A model generated the notes under the pieces. That model ran no database searches, was not told the origin of the DNA, and saw only the letters and a list, made by a program, of their open reading frames with translations. DNA of 61,877 nt, from contig CALDMO010000019.1 of the NCBI GenBank assembly GCA_937915375.1, forward strand, positions 1 through 61,877. The letters are read 5' to 3'. The translations under genes were made by a program, and so were the position numbers. Position 1 is the first letter of the stretch. Each line of letters opens with the position of its first letter. The stretch is from an uncultured Marvinbryantia sp. GTDB taxonomy: Bacteria > Bacillota > Clostridia > Lachnospirales > Lachnospiraceae. Positions 43,728 through 51,846 of the stretch are shown piece after piece.

Positions 43728-44678
43728 TCAGCCAAACATCCCTACGCTGTTTAAGACCACAATCCAACAGAACATTGTTACCAATGAAACGAGCGTACTA
43801 ATTGCTACAAACTCCCCGGCAAGTTCCGGCTCTGTTTCCATTTCTTTCGCCATGGTAAACGAAGAAACCGCCACCGGGGAAGCAAACGCGCTCAAAAGAC
43901 CAACAAGCGGTAATCCGCGCATGCCAAGCGCTGCGGCAATTCCAAGTACAATCGCCGGAATCACCACCAGACGCGCCGCACATACCGTTGTAATACATCG
44001 TCTATTTTTACGTACATCCGAAATCGACAAGCTTCCGCCCAAAATGAAAAATGCCAATGGAGTTGCCACCTTGCTCATCGCAGAAATTGTATTCTCAAAC
44101 AAAGCCGGGAGTCTGATCTGACACAGGCTAAACGCCAATCCCAACACTGACCCCAGCACTAGTGGATTTTTCAGAACTACCGCCAGCATATTTTTCTTTC
44201 TGCTCTGCTGCCCGGAAGCATATTCCAACAGAAAAACCGCAATAATATTATAAATCGGCACCATAATTGCAATCAAAATAGAAACAACGCCGAGATTTTC
44301 CTCACCGAAAATAGACATCGTAATCGGCAGGCCAAACAATACCAGATTACTGCGATAACATGCCTGTGTGATAACCGCCTGCTTTTTGATACCGTTTACC
44401 ATTTTACCGCTAATAAATAAACCGACAGGCACAATAACAGCAAGAGAAATCAGAGCAATCGCCAGCGTTCTGCCGTTTTCTGCTGTAAAAATGCTATCTG
44501 CATCTACCTGATAACTGTTCATAAAAATCAGACAGAACATAAAAATCCGAAATGTTGCCTTATTCATCTCTGTCAGAGTTGTTCCTCCGACTAATCTCAC
44601 TCTTTTAGCAATCATTCCCACCACCATATAAACAGTCAGCGGAAATATCGCGTTTAAACCGATCATAATACTTTCCAT
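43728..44678 (-). CDS. AEC family transporter (auxin efflux carrier-like)
   Basis: The 316-residue protein has about ten hydrophobic segments in two inverted halves, with the LFGLPITMSIFGEE and NPLVLGSVLGL pieces typical for bacterial AEC carriers. These export small organic acids or unknown substrates (MdcF and YfdV are members). I choose the ATG at 44678 with GTGAGG upstream; a GTG five codons before is possible. No neighbour reveals the substrate. Confidence 0.88.
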   Translation of the reverse strand: MESIMIGLNAIFPLTVYMVVGMIAKRVRLVGGTTLTEMNKATFRIFMFCLIFMNSYQVDADSIFTAENGRTLAIALISLAVIVPVGLFISGKMVNGIKKQAVITQACYRSNLVLFGLPITMSIFGEENLGVVSILIAIMVPIYNIIAVFLLEYASGQQSRKKNMLAVVLKNPLVLGSVLGLAFSLCQIRLPALFENTISAMSKVATPLAFFILGGSLSISDVRKNRRCITTVCAARLVVIPAIVLGIAAALGMRGLPLVGLLSAFASPVAVSSFTMAKEMETEPELAGEFVAISTLVSLVTMFCWIVVLNSVGMFG

Positions 44679-44700
44679 TACAGTTATCCTCACTTATTGC

Positions 44701-44731
44701 AAAAAACCGTGTCTCAAAAGAGACACGGTTT
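44701..44731. terminator. Intrinsic terminator after tsf
   Basis: AAACCGTGTCTC pairs fully with GAGACACGGTTT around AAAA, with a T-run on the minus strand, 22 bases after the tsf stop. Confidence 0.93.
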
Positions 44732-44752
44732 CAAGCTACATATTCACTTTGC

Positions 44753-45691
44753 TTAGTTTCCCATCTGAGCAGCAACCTCAGCCGCGAAATCTTCGTTTTT
44801 CTTCTCCAGACCTTCGCCTGTTTCAAAACGAACAAATCTTTTTACAGTGATGTTTGCACCGTTCGCTTTTGCAACGGAATCCACATATGCCTGTACATTC
44901 TGTTTTCCGTCTTCTGCTTTTACATAAATCTGGTCAAGCAGGCAGATTTCTTTCAGTTCTTTATTGATACGACCCTGAATCATACCCTGGATTACCTTTT
45001 CCGGTTTCTGGGATTCTTTCGGATCGTTCATGATCTGAGCCATCAGGATTTCTTTTTCGTGAGCGATATGTTCTTCGCTTACTTCATTTCTGTTGGTAAA
45101 CTGCGGTTTCATAGCAGCAACCTGCATACCGATGTTTTTCGCCATTTCTTTGATGTCATCATTTACAACATCTGTTGCAACGTCAATCAGAACACCGATC
45201 TTGCCGCCAGCATGTGTATAAGATGCAACAAAACCGTCAGCTTCTTCTACTTTTTCGAATCTTCTGATGTTCATGTTCTCGCCGATCACTGCGATCTGTC
45301 CAGCCAGTGCTTCTGCAACTGTTTTTGTAGTATCTGCAGCCCATTTTTCTGCCATGAACGCTTCCATGTCAGCTGCATCAGAAGCCAGTGCCTGTGCTGC
45401 AACTTCCGCAACATATCCCTGGAATGTCTCGTTCTTTGCAACAAAGTCTGTCTCTGCGTTTACTTCTACAACAACTGCCTTTTTCTCGTCATCGGAAACC
45501 AGAACCTTGCAGAGACCTTCTGCTGCGATTCTGCCAGCTTTCTTCTGAGCAGTAGCAAGACCTTTTTCTCTCAGAAATTCAACAGCCTTTTCCATATCGC
45601 CTTCAGTAGCAGCCAGAGCCTTTTTACAGTCCATCATGCCTGCTCCTGTCATTTCTCTTAACTCTTTTACCATTCCTGCTGTGATAGCCAT
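44753..45691 (-). CDS. tsf: Translation elongation factor Ts
   Basis: EF-Ts exchanges GDP for GTP on EF-Tu. The protein of 312 residues has the UBA-like N-terminus MAITAGMVKELREMTGAGM, the MDCKKALAATEGDMEKA segment, and the TDFVAKNE motif (near 80) that contacts EF-Tu. The ATG at 45691 has GGAGG upstream. It follows rpsB by 4 bases and is the last gene of the operon; pyrH and frr, often next in Firmicutes, are absent. Confidence 0.97.
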   Translation of the reverse strand: MAITAGMVKELREMTGAGMMDCKKALAATEGDMEKAVEFLREKGLATAQKKAGRIAAEGLCKVLVSDDEKKAVVVEVNAETDFVAKNETFQGYVAEVAAQALASDAADMEAFMAEKWAADTTKTVAEALAGQIAVIGENMNIRRFEKVEEADGFVASYTHAGGKIGVLIDVATDVVNDDIKEMAKNIGMQVAAMKPQFTNRNEVSEEHIAHEKEILMAQIMNDPKESQKPEKVIQGMIQGRINKELKEICLLDQIYVKAEDGKQNVQAYVDSVAKANGANITVKRFVRFETGEGLEKKNEDFAAEVAAQMGN

Positions 45692-45695
45692 GTAA

Positions 45696-46460
45696 TTATT
45701 CCTCCGTCTCTGCAACTACATCTTCAATATCAGTTGCTTCTTCTGCGTACTCGCCTTCGAATACGATATCCTGTTCAGCGCCCTGATTTGCTTCAATAAC
45801 AGCGTCAGCCATCTTAGAAACGATCAGTTTTACGGCACGAATTGCATCATCATTACCCGGAATTACGTAATCCAGTTCTTCCGGATCGCAGTTTGTATCA
45901 CAGATACCGATCAGCGGAATACCCAGTGTATGTGCTTCCTGAACGCAGATTCTTTCTTTTTTCGGGTCAACTACAAAGATTGCATCCGGAATTTTTTTCA
46001 TTTCTTTGATTCCGCCCAGGTTCTTTGTCAGTTTTTCCATCTCTTTTTTCAGAGCAATTACTTCTTTTTTCGGCAGAACATCAAATGTTCCGTCAGCTTC
46101 CATAGCCTCGATCTGTTTCAGACGTGCAACACGGCTCTGGATTGTTTTGAAGTTTGTCAGCATACCGCCGAGCCATCTTTCGTTTACATAGAACATTCCA
46201 CATCTCTCAGCTTCTGTCTTAACAGCATCCTGAGCCTGTTTCTTTGTTCCTACGAAAAGAATGTTTCCGCCGTTTGCCACGATATCGCCTACTGCATTGT
46301 AAGCGTCGTCTACCATGCCTACGGATTTCTGCAGGTCGATGATGTAGATACCATTACGCTCTGTGTAGATGTACGGAGCCATTTTCGGGTTCCATCTTCT
46401 TGTCTGATGTCCGAAATGAACACCTGCTTCCAGTAACTGTTTCATTGAAATAACACTCAT
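45696..46460 (-). CDS. rpsB: 30S ribosomal protein S2
   Basis: S2 is a large protein of the small ribosomal subunit. The product of 254 residues has MKQLLEAGVHFGHQTRRWNPKM at the N-terminus, IYIIDLQKS, NERWLGGMLTNFKT and the IGICDTNCDPEELDYVIPGNDD segment, then an acidic tail. The ATG at 46460 follows AAGGAG; the frame remains open upstream through the leader, which lacks a start with ribosome binding site. Confidence 0.97.
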   Translation of the reverse strand: MSVISMKQLLEAGVHFGHQTRRWNPKMAPYIYTERNGIYIIDLQKSVGMVDDAYNAVGDIVANGGNILFVGTKKQAQDAVKTEAERCGMFYVNERWLGGMLTNFKTIQSRVARLKQIEAMEADGTFDVLPKKEVIALKKEMEKLTKNLGGIKEMKKIPDAIFVVDPKKERICVQEAHTLGIPLIGICDTNCDPEELDYVIPGNDDAIRAVKLIVSKMADAVIEANQGAEQDIVFEGEYAEEATDIEDVVAETEE

Positions 46461-46486
46461 TTTTTTTCTCCTTTTGGTTTTTCTTC

Positions 46487-46542
46487 CGTATCTTTTTCTT
46501 TTTCGGAAACCTTTCGGCACCATCCTCAAAATAAAGATACGT
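46487..46542 (-). promoter_or_regulatory. Structured rpsB leader, possible autoregulatory element
   Basis: In the leader of about 96 bases, CGTATCTTT and AAAGATACG can pair over 35 bases, and CC-GAAA-GG forms a tetraloop hairpin between them. Autogenous control by S2 is known in other bacteria; here it is inference. Confidence 0.45.
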
Positions 46543-46562
46543 GATTAATTTACGACCTGAAT

Positions 46563-46591
46563 ATCATAACACAACAGAAACGCAGATGCAA
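46563..46591 (-). promoter_or_regulatory. Promoter of rpsB-tsf, nested in the upstream terminator
   Basis: TTGCAT (46586-46591) and TATGAT (46563-46568) are 17 nt apart on the minus strand. The -35 box lies in the distal arm of the preceding terminator stem. Confidence 0.6.
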
Positions 46592-46610
46592 GCATTTTCT
46601 TGCATCTGCG
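46581..46610. terminator. Intrinsic terminator between the MacAB-like operon and rpsB
   Basis: CGCAGATGCAAG and CTTGCATCTGCG form a perfect 12-bp stem around CATTTT. Confidence 0.85.
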
Positions 46611-46671
46611 TCCCTGTTTTTTTCCATATGGACACGTTCTTTTGCCACTAGTATATATGATACTGTCTTTC

Positions 46672-47931
46672 TTACTCATGGCGCAGTGCGTCGATCGGAT
46701 TTAAATTCGCTGCTTTCACAGACGGTACAAATCCAAAAATAATTCCAATAATCATCGAAAACAATACGGAAACAAACGCTGCCGGAATACTAATCGCTAC
46801 GGGCACCTCCGCCATACGGGAAATTGCCTGCGCCATGCCGACTCCCGCTCCGACACCGATAATACCGCCCATGCTGGTGAGTACGGCTGCCTCCGTCAAA
46901 AACTGCATACGGATAGCGCTCTTTTTCGCCCCGATCGCCTTTTTCAGACCGATCTCACTGGTACGCTCCGTTACCGATACCAGCATGATATTCATAACAC
47001 CGATACCACCTACCAGCAAAGAAATGCTGGCAATCCAAATCAGCTGCTGGTTGGTAGACTCATTAATCTTCTGCTTTTCTTCCACCAGTTTCATTGTATC
47101 GTTTGCTCTGTATTTGACATCCGTATCCGTCACATAAAGCTTTTCATTTAAAATTTCTGAACACGGCTTGCCAATCTTCGTCATCGACTCCACAGAGTCT
47201 GCTTTCACAGAAACGTTCTGCGGTTCATCAAACTGATATGCGATGCCCCATGCCGCCGACGGCATAAATACCGTTCCGGCTGCCGAATCATTTCCCATAT
47301 AAGAATAGTATTCTTCTATACTGTTGATCACAGGCTCAAACCGTGAAGCGACCTGTACGACGCCGACAACCGTAAACGGCTCGCCGTTAATCTCGATCGT
47401 CTTGCCCACTGCGCTCTCTTCCTGAAACAGTGTGCTGGCTGCCGCGTCATCTAAAATCACTACCTTGCGGAATTCCTTATAGTCCGCATCCAGAAATCCT
47501 CGTCCGGAACGAATTGTATAGCCGTTCACATCAAAGTAATGCGTATCTATACCGAGCACCGATGCCCCTTGCAGCGCTTTGTTCAGGTGATAAATTCCTT
47601 CCGCATAAGTACGGCTGGTATATAACGTCACATCTACAACACCGTCCACCTCTAAAAGTTCCTGACGTGTGCTTTCTTCAATGACCGGCACACCATACGG
47701 CACGCTCTCGTAATCGAGCATCAGCACCGAATTTCCCCGGCAGAGAGGAATCTCCACCGCATTCGTACCGGAACCGATCACATTCTGCATCAGCTGTTCG
47801 TTCGTTCCCTGAATCGTAGATACGATCGCGATAATTGACGCAATTCCGATAATAATGCCGAGCATCGTCAGAAAGGATCTCATCTTATGCGACCAGATTC
47901 CCTGCAGGGAAAGTCTTATATTTTCCAGCAA
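46672..47931 (-). CDS. MacB-like ABC transporter permease (FtsX/MacB_PCD)
   Basis: The 419-residue protein has one N-terminal helix with KMRSFLTMLGIIIGIASIIA, a large outer MacB_PCD domain (about 45-270) and three C-terminal helices (FtsX domain, VGGIGVMNIMLVSVTERTSE). It forms the membrane part of a MacAB-type pump and passes movement to the outer domains. It is the last gene of a four-gene operon; the ATPase is separate from it. Confidence 0.93.
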   Translation of the reverse strand: MLENIRLSLQGIWSHKMRSFLTMLGIIIGIASIIAIVSTIQGTNEQLMQNVIGSGTNAVEIPLCRGNSVLMLDYESVPYGVPVIEESTRQELLEVDGVVDVTLYTSRTYAEGIYHLNKALQGASVLGIDTHYFDVNGYTIRSGRGFLDADYKEFRKVVILDDAAASTLFQEESAVGKTIEINGEPFTVVGVVQVASRFEPVINSIEEYYSYMGNDSAAGTVFMPSAAWGIAYQFDEPQNVSVKADSVESMTKIGKPCSEILNEKLYVTDTDVKYRANDTMKLVEEKQKINESTNQQLIWIASISLLVGGIGVMNIMLVSVTERTSEIGLKKAIGAKKSAIRMQFLTEAAVLTSMGGIIGVGAGVGMAQAISRMAEVPVAISIPAAFVSVLFSMIIGIIFGFVPSVKAANLNPIDALRHE

Positions 47932-47968
47932 TGTTTTTTACCTCCTGTATCATCCTACCGGTACATGA

Positions 47969-50900
47969 TCAGTAAATGATTTCTTCTTCCATTTCCGCCG
48001 TTCTGGCGCCTTCTTTGACATTTTTTCCATAAGGGAAAGCAATCATATCTTCCATTGTCACGCCTTCCTTTATATTAACATATTCATAGAGCGTTTCTCC
48101 AGTACGGACATACTGCTTTTTCAGTCGTCCGTCTTCGCCGCGTTTATACACATAACTCTGGCCGTTTTCTGAACGAACATATGCCTTTGGCAGATAAATT
48201 GCTCCGGATGCCTGCTGTTTTTTATCAAAAGTCACTCCCACATATTCATACGGCGAGAGGCCGCTGGTATCGTCAATATATGCCAACACCGGATAGCTGG
48301 AATTGTTTACATTACCGCTCCAAGGATCTCCCTGTGTGGACGTTGGAAAATGATTAATCTCCGTGACAGTAGCAGAAAACATCCGCATGGTATCCCAGGA
48401 AGTCGCTGTAAGCGTATCGCCCTTTTCCACGTTGTCCAAATCCAGTTCGCTGACAGTTGTCTGCAGATAAAGACCTCCCTCACTCGCCAAAACCATGTAC
48501 GCATCGCCTGATTTTGTATCGTCATTCATAGATTTCACAAAACCATTTACGGAACTGACAACCGTTGATTCCGCCATCTGATCCTCATACTGTTTCAGTT
48601 TCAGTCTGGCTTCTTTTTCATCCAGATTCAACTTTCGGATTTCGCGTTCTTTCTCCTTGATTGCCTGCGCCAGTTCTTCCGCAGTATAACTCATATCCAT
48701 ATCATCATCCCAGATTCCGTCACCCCAGCCGTCATCCCAGCCGCCGTTTCCTCCGTCTCCTAAGTTCTCCGGAATATCTTCTTCGTAACGTACAATGCCG
48801 GAGTCGCTGCTGAAGATCCAATATGTCCCCGGACCAAAACCATACTCTGTCAGAATCGTTCCATCCAGTCCAACACTGCGGATAAACGCGCCTGTAATCG
48901 TATCCGATTCACGGATCTCCAAAGTGACATAACAGCCATCATTAAGACGTGTCGTTCCCGCCTCATCAAAGCCGAGCACCCAGTTTACAAACGTATTTTC
49001 AATCCTCACGCCGTCTTTTACGAAAAATACATAAGGATCGTCCGCCGTTCCGGTTCCTTTATAATACTTGCCTTTCGCGCCGCTGTAATAATCCAATTTT
49101 TCGTGTGGATTCAGCTTCACGATTGGAGACTCATCCGGCTCCAGATAGGTCATTTTTATCGTCAAATGCAATCTGGAACCTTCACGGCCCCACGTATAGG
49201 TCGGAATATAATTTTCTTCCAATACGACTGCTCTCAACTCTTTTTCCGGATTTTCTATATCCATATATTCTGCCGGCCATGCCTGCTGCACGCTCCATTT
49301 CACTGTGCTGTAGCTGTTATCAAGCTCCAATTCCGGCTTACCCGACGGCTCTGTCTCCGGTGTTCCAATCTCCTCTGTAGATTCTTCCGACTCCTCCGGA
49401 ATCTCGTCTGTCTCCGGAATAGTATCCGTTTCATTCTCACTGCCGTCCTCAACGACATCTCTGTCTCCGGTAATATTCTCTATCGTCACGATCGGATTCG
49501 TCTGCTCCTCATCGTCGCTCCGGTAAATATTAAGATTCATCGAAGTCGGCCACAGCAGATCTTCATTCGTGCCATGATACCAGATGATCTTCACATCCAG
49601 CCGTTCTATCGGCTGCGGTGGGTTTGTCTCCAACTGTGTTTCTGTCTCTGTCTCTGTTTCTGTCTCTGTTTCTGTTGGTGTTTCCGTTACTGTTTCAGAC
49701 TGCGATTCACTTTCTGATTCCGTCTGACTCTCTTCCTGCGGTTTTTCCACCCGGATCACAGTATCGTCTGCATCTTTTTTTGACACACGGAAGATCAGTT
49801 CGTCTCCGGTTATCTCCGACGCGTTCAGCTCAATCTCAACATAAGCATCCTGCAGAGTTCCTCTGTTCTGTTGTTCCGTCAGCCCTCCGTGAAACATCAA
49901 AGTTAGCTTTGCCACATCGCCAGATTCATATTTCGGATCCATCTCCAGCGTAAAACCGCCGATTTCCGGATAGTCCGTTCCGTCTATATTTGACGTACCG
50001 ACCAGTTTTCCAGTTCTCTTCTCCAACAGCGTGACCCCTTTGATCCACATGGTGTACGTATTCGCTTCTTTAAACTGTATATCTGCATTCTCTTTGAAAT
50101 GCGGAATCAGTTTGATATTATTTTCCGAAAGCTGAATCACAAAATCTGTCCCATTTTCTTCTTTTGTTTCTGTCAATGTGATTTCTTCTGCTTCAGTTAC
50201 TTCTTTTGCGCGAACATACCAGAGGAATTTCTTCAAACTCTGGTTCAATTTCGGTTTTTCAGGATCTTCCGATTCTCCCTCGCTTACTTCCTCACTTTCC
50301 GTTTCCACATCCCCAGTCGCATTCTCCAAGTCATCCGGTGTCAAATTATCGGAAACATCCGTTCCCTGTTCTGTTTCCGTCTCTGTCCCCGGTGTCTGCG
50401 GTATTTCCGTCTGTGGCGCCTCTGTCTGCGGCGTTTCCGTCTGCGGCGCCTCTGTCTGTGGTGCCTCCGTCTGCGGTGCTTCCGTCTGCGGTGCTTCTGT
50501 CTGTGGTGCCTCCGTCTGCGGCGCTTCTGTCTGCGCTATCTCCGTATTAGAACTGTTTGTGTCCGCGTCCACTGATGCATCAACTGTCTTCTCTGCCGCA
50601 CTGCTTTCCTGACTTGCTGTCATCGCACGACCGCCATTTACAACACACGCCTGATCCTCACTGTCAAGCTCATCCAGCAGACTGCCGCTCATCATCGCCT
50701 CTTCTTCCGGCGAACGTTCCACCGGCGTTGTATTGCGCAATTTCGCCAGATCCGCCTGCGCAGCTTTCAATTCCAGTTCTATCTCCTGTACCGTCAATTC
50801 CTGCAATTCTTTATCAAGTTCAAGCAGTGTCGTATCGTATGTAACCAGCTTATCGCCAATACGCACCTTGTCGCCTTCCGCAACATACACATCTTTAATC

Positions 50901-51136
50901 ACTCGATCTTCCGGTACATATACCTGCTGACTGACATCAGAAACAACCGTTCCTGTAACCTGCGAACCATAGTCCATCATAAGCCAGTCTCCGCCGTTAA
51001 CCTCCTTTACTGCGACAACCTCAACTTCCTTATTTCGGTTCTGCAGCAAATAACGCACGCCATAAACTCCTCCTGCGCCTGCCGCTAACAGACAGATCAA
51101 AAGAATGATCAGTTTTTTTCCTCTTTTTTTATTCAT
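47969..51136 (-). CDS. Giant MacA/HlyD-type adaptor with a 680-residue insertion in the hairpin tip
   Basis: The 1055-residue protein has an N-terminal anchor (about 8-31), a first lipoyl half (about 58-104, IKDVYVAEGDKV), the first helix of the alpha-hairpin (about 104-138), and then a long insertion (about 139-816). The second helix (about 817-855), second lipoyl half (VVSSVNGFVKSM) and beta-barrel parts follow. Usual adaptors have 350-450 residues. The insertion holds QTEAP repeats (202-248), a beta-rich domain (about 296-462), a Glu/Thr tract (479-503), a Cna_B-like domain interrupted by an acidic run (about 513-665), another beta region (about 675-788) and a Gly/Trp/Asp run. It lies between the ATPase and permease genes. 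Confidence 0.85.
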   Translation of the reverse strand: MNKKRGKKLIILLICLLAAGAGGVYGVRYLLQNRNKEVEVVAVKEVNGGDWLMMDYGSQVTGTVVSDVSQQVYVPEDRVIKDVYVAEGDKVRIGDKLVTYDTTLLELDKELQELTVQEIELELKAAQADLAKLRNTTPVERSPEEEAMMSGSLLDELDSEDQACVVNGGRAMTASQESSAAEKTVDASVDADTNSSNTEIAQTEAPQTEAPQTEAPQTEAPQTEAPQTEAPQTETPQTEAPQTEIPQTPGTETETEQGTDVSDNLTPDDLENATGDVETESEEVSEGESEDPEKPKLNQSLKKFLWYVRAKEVTEAEEITLTETKEENGTDFVIQLSENNIKLIPHFKENADIQFKEANTYTMWIKGVTLLEKRTGKLVGTSNIDGTDYPEIGGFTLEMDPKYESGDVAKLTLMFHGGLTEQQNRGTLQDAYVEIELNASEITGDELIFRVSKKDADDTVIRVEKPQEESQTESESESQSETVTETPTETETETETETETQLETNPPQPIERLDVKIIWYHGTNEDLLWPTSMNLNIYRSDDEEQTNPIVTIENITGDRDVVEDGSENETDTIPETDEIPEESEESTEEIGTPETEPSGKPELELDNSYSTVKWSVQQAWPAEYMDIENPEKELRAVVLEENYIPTYTWGREGSRLHLTIKMTYLEPDESPIVKLNPHEKLDYYSGAKGKYYKGTGTADDPYVFFVKDGVRIENTFVNWVLGFDEAGTTRLNDGCYVTLEIRESDTITGAFIRSVGLDGTILTEYGFGPGTYWIFSSDSGIVRYEEDIPENLGDGGNGGWDDGWGDGIWDDDMDMSYTAEELAQAIKEKEREIRKLNLDEKEARLKLKQYEDQMAESTVVSSVNGFVKSMNDDTKSGDAYMVLASEGGLYLQTTVSELDLDNVEKGDTLTATSWDTMRMFSATVTEINHFPTSTQGDPWSGNVNNSSYPVLAYIDDTSGLSPYEYVGVTFDKKQQASGAIYLPKAYVRSENGQSYVYKRGEDGRLKKQYVRTGETLYEYVNIKEGVTMEDMIAFPYGKNVKEGARTAEMEEEIIY
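49628..49702 (-). repeat. Glu-Thr dipeptide repeat in the giant adaptor gene
   Basis: About 25 codons alternate Glu and Thr (hexamer CTGTTT/CTGTCT type repeats on the plus strand), so the tract can change length by slippage. Confidence 0.8.
50393..50533 (-). repeat. Tandem 15-bp repeats encoding QTEAP
   Basis: Nine units of QTEAP or close variants (QTETP, QTEIP) run in tandem. It is a coding microsatellite, not a CRISPR array, since there are no spacers. Confidence 0.92.
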
Positions 51137-51141
51137 CCAAG

Positions 51142-51816
51142 TTACCTCCGTTCCTCAGAAAGCTCACCGTCAAAAATATAAACCACTCTTTTTGCATGGC
51201 GCGCCACATCAGAATCATGCGTGATCATTACCACAGTAACACCCTCGTCATTCAGTTTCTGAAACAATTCCATAACCTGAATGCTTGACTTAGAATCCAG
51301 CGCACCGGTAGGCTCATCCGCCAACAGGATCTTTGGATTATTTACCATTGCACGCGCAATCGCCACCCTCTGCTTTTGTCCGCCCGAGAGCTGTGTCGGC
51401 AAAAATTCCATACGATCTCCAAGTCCGACTTTTTCCAATGCTTCCGCCGCGCGTCTGGTGCGCTCTTTTTTGGAGACACCGGCATAGATCAGCGGCAGCG
51501 CCACATTTTCCAGCGCCGTCTGTCGTCCGAGCAGCTGAAATGTCTGAAATACAAAACCAATATTATGAAGACGTTCATTTGCGACTTCATTATCACTTAA
51601 ACCCAGCACATTTTTTCCGTTCAGCAGAAACGTGCCGCTGGTCGGTTCATCCAAACAGCCAATGATGTTCATCAGCGTAGACTTTCCACTTCCAGACGGT
51701 CCCATGATCGCCACATATTCGCCTTCTTCCACATGCAGACAGACATCTTTTAACACCGGAACCACCATTTTTCCGGTCAGATAATCTTTATATATATTAT
51801 CCAATTGCAAAATCAT
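51142..51816 (-). CDS. MacB/LolD-type ABC transporter ATPase
   Basis: The 224-residue ATPase has Walker A GPSGSGKST (near 41), the Q-loop segment GFVFQTFQLL, signature LSGGQKQRVAIARA, Walker B ILLADEPTGALDS and the H-loop HDSDVARHA. It energises the FtsX-type permease encoded in the same operon. It lies 5 bases upstream of the giant adaptor gene and 30 bases downstream of the first adaptor gene. Confidence 0.95.
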   Translation of the reverse strand: MILQLDNIYKDYLTGKMVVPVLKDVCLHVEEGEYVAIMGPSGSGKSTLMNIIGCLDEPTSGTFLLNGKNVLGLSDNEVANERLHNIGFVFQTFQLLGRQTALENVALPLIYAGVSKKERTRRAAEALEKVGLGDRMEFLPTQLSGGQKQRVAIARAMVNNPKILLADEPTGALDSKSSIQVMELFQKLNDEGVTVVMITHDSDVARHAKRVVYIFDGELSEERR

Positions 51817-51846
51817 ACGTTTACCTCTTTATCACACAAGAAAAAT

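Noticed and set aside
43728..46460. Expectation of pyrH and frr after tsf
   Set aside because: A strong terminator follows tsf directly and the next gene is an AEC carrier; the genes are simply elsewhere.
50393..50533. CRISPR-like array
   Set aside because: The repeats are contiguous 15-bp coding units without spacers and stay in frame.
50178..50612. Plus-strand frame with repeated Cys-Gly-Ala-Ser-Val units
   Set aside because: It is the antisense image of the QTEAP repeats in the giant adaptor gene; no promoter or ribosome site fits.
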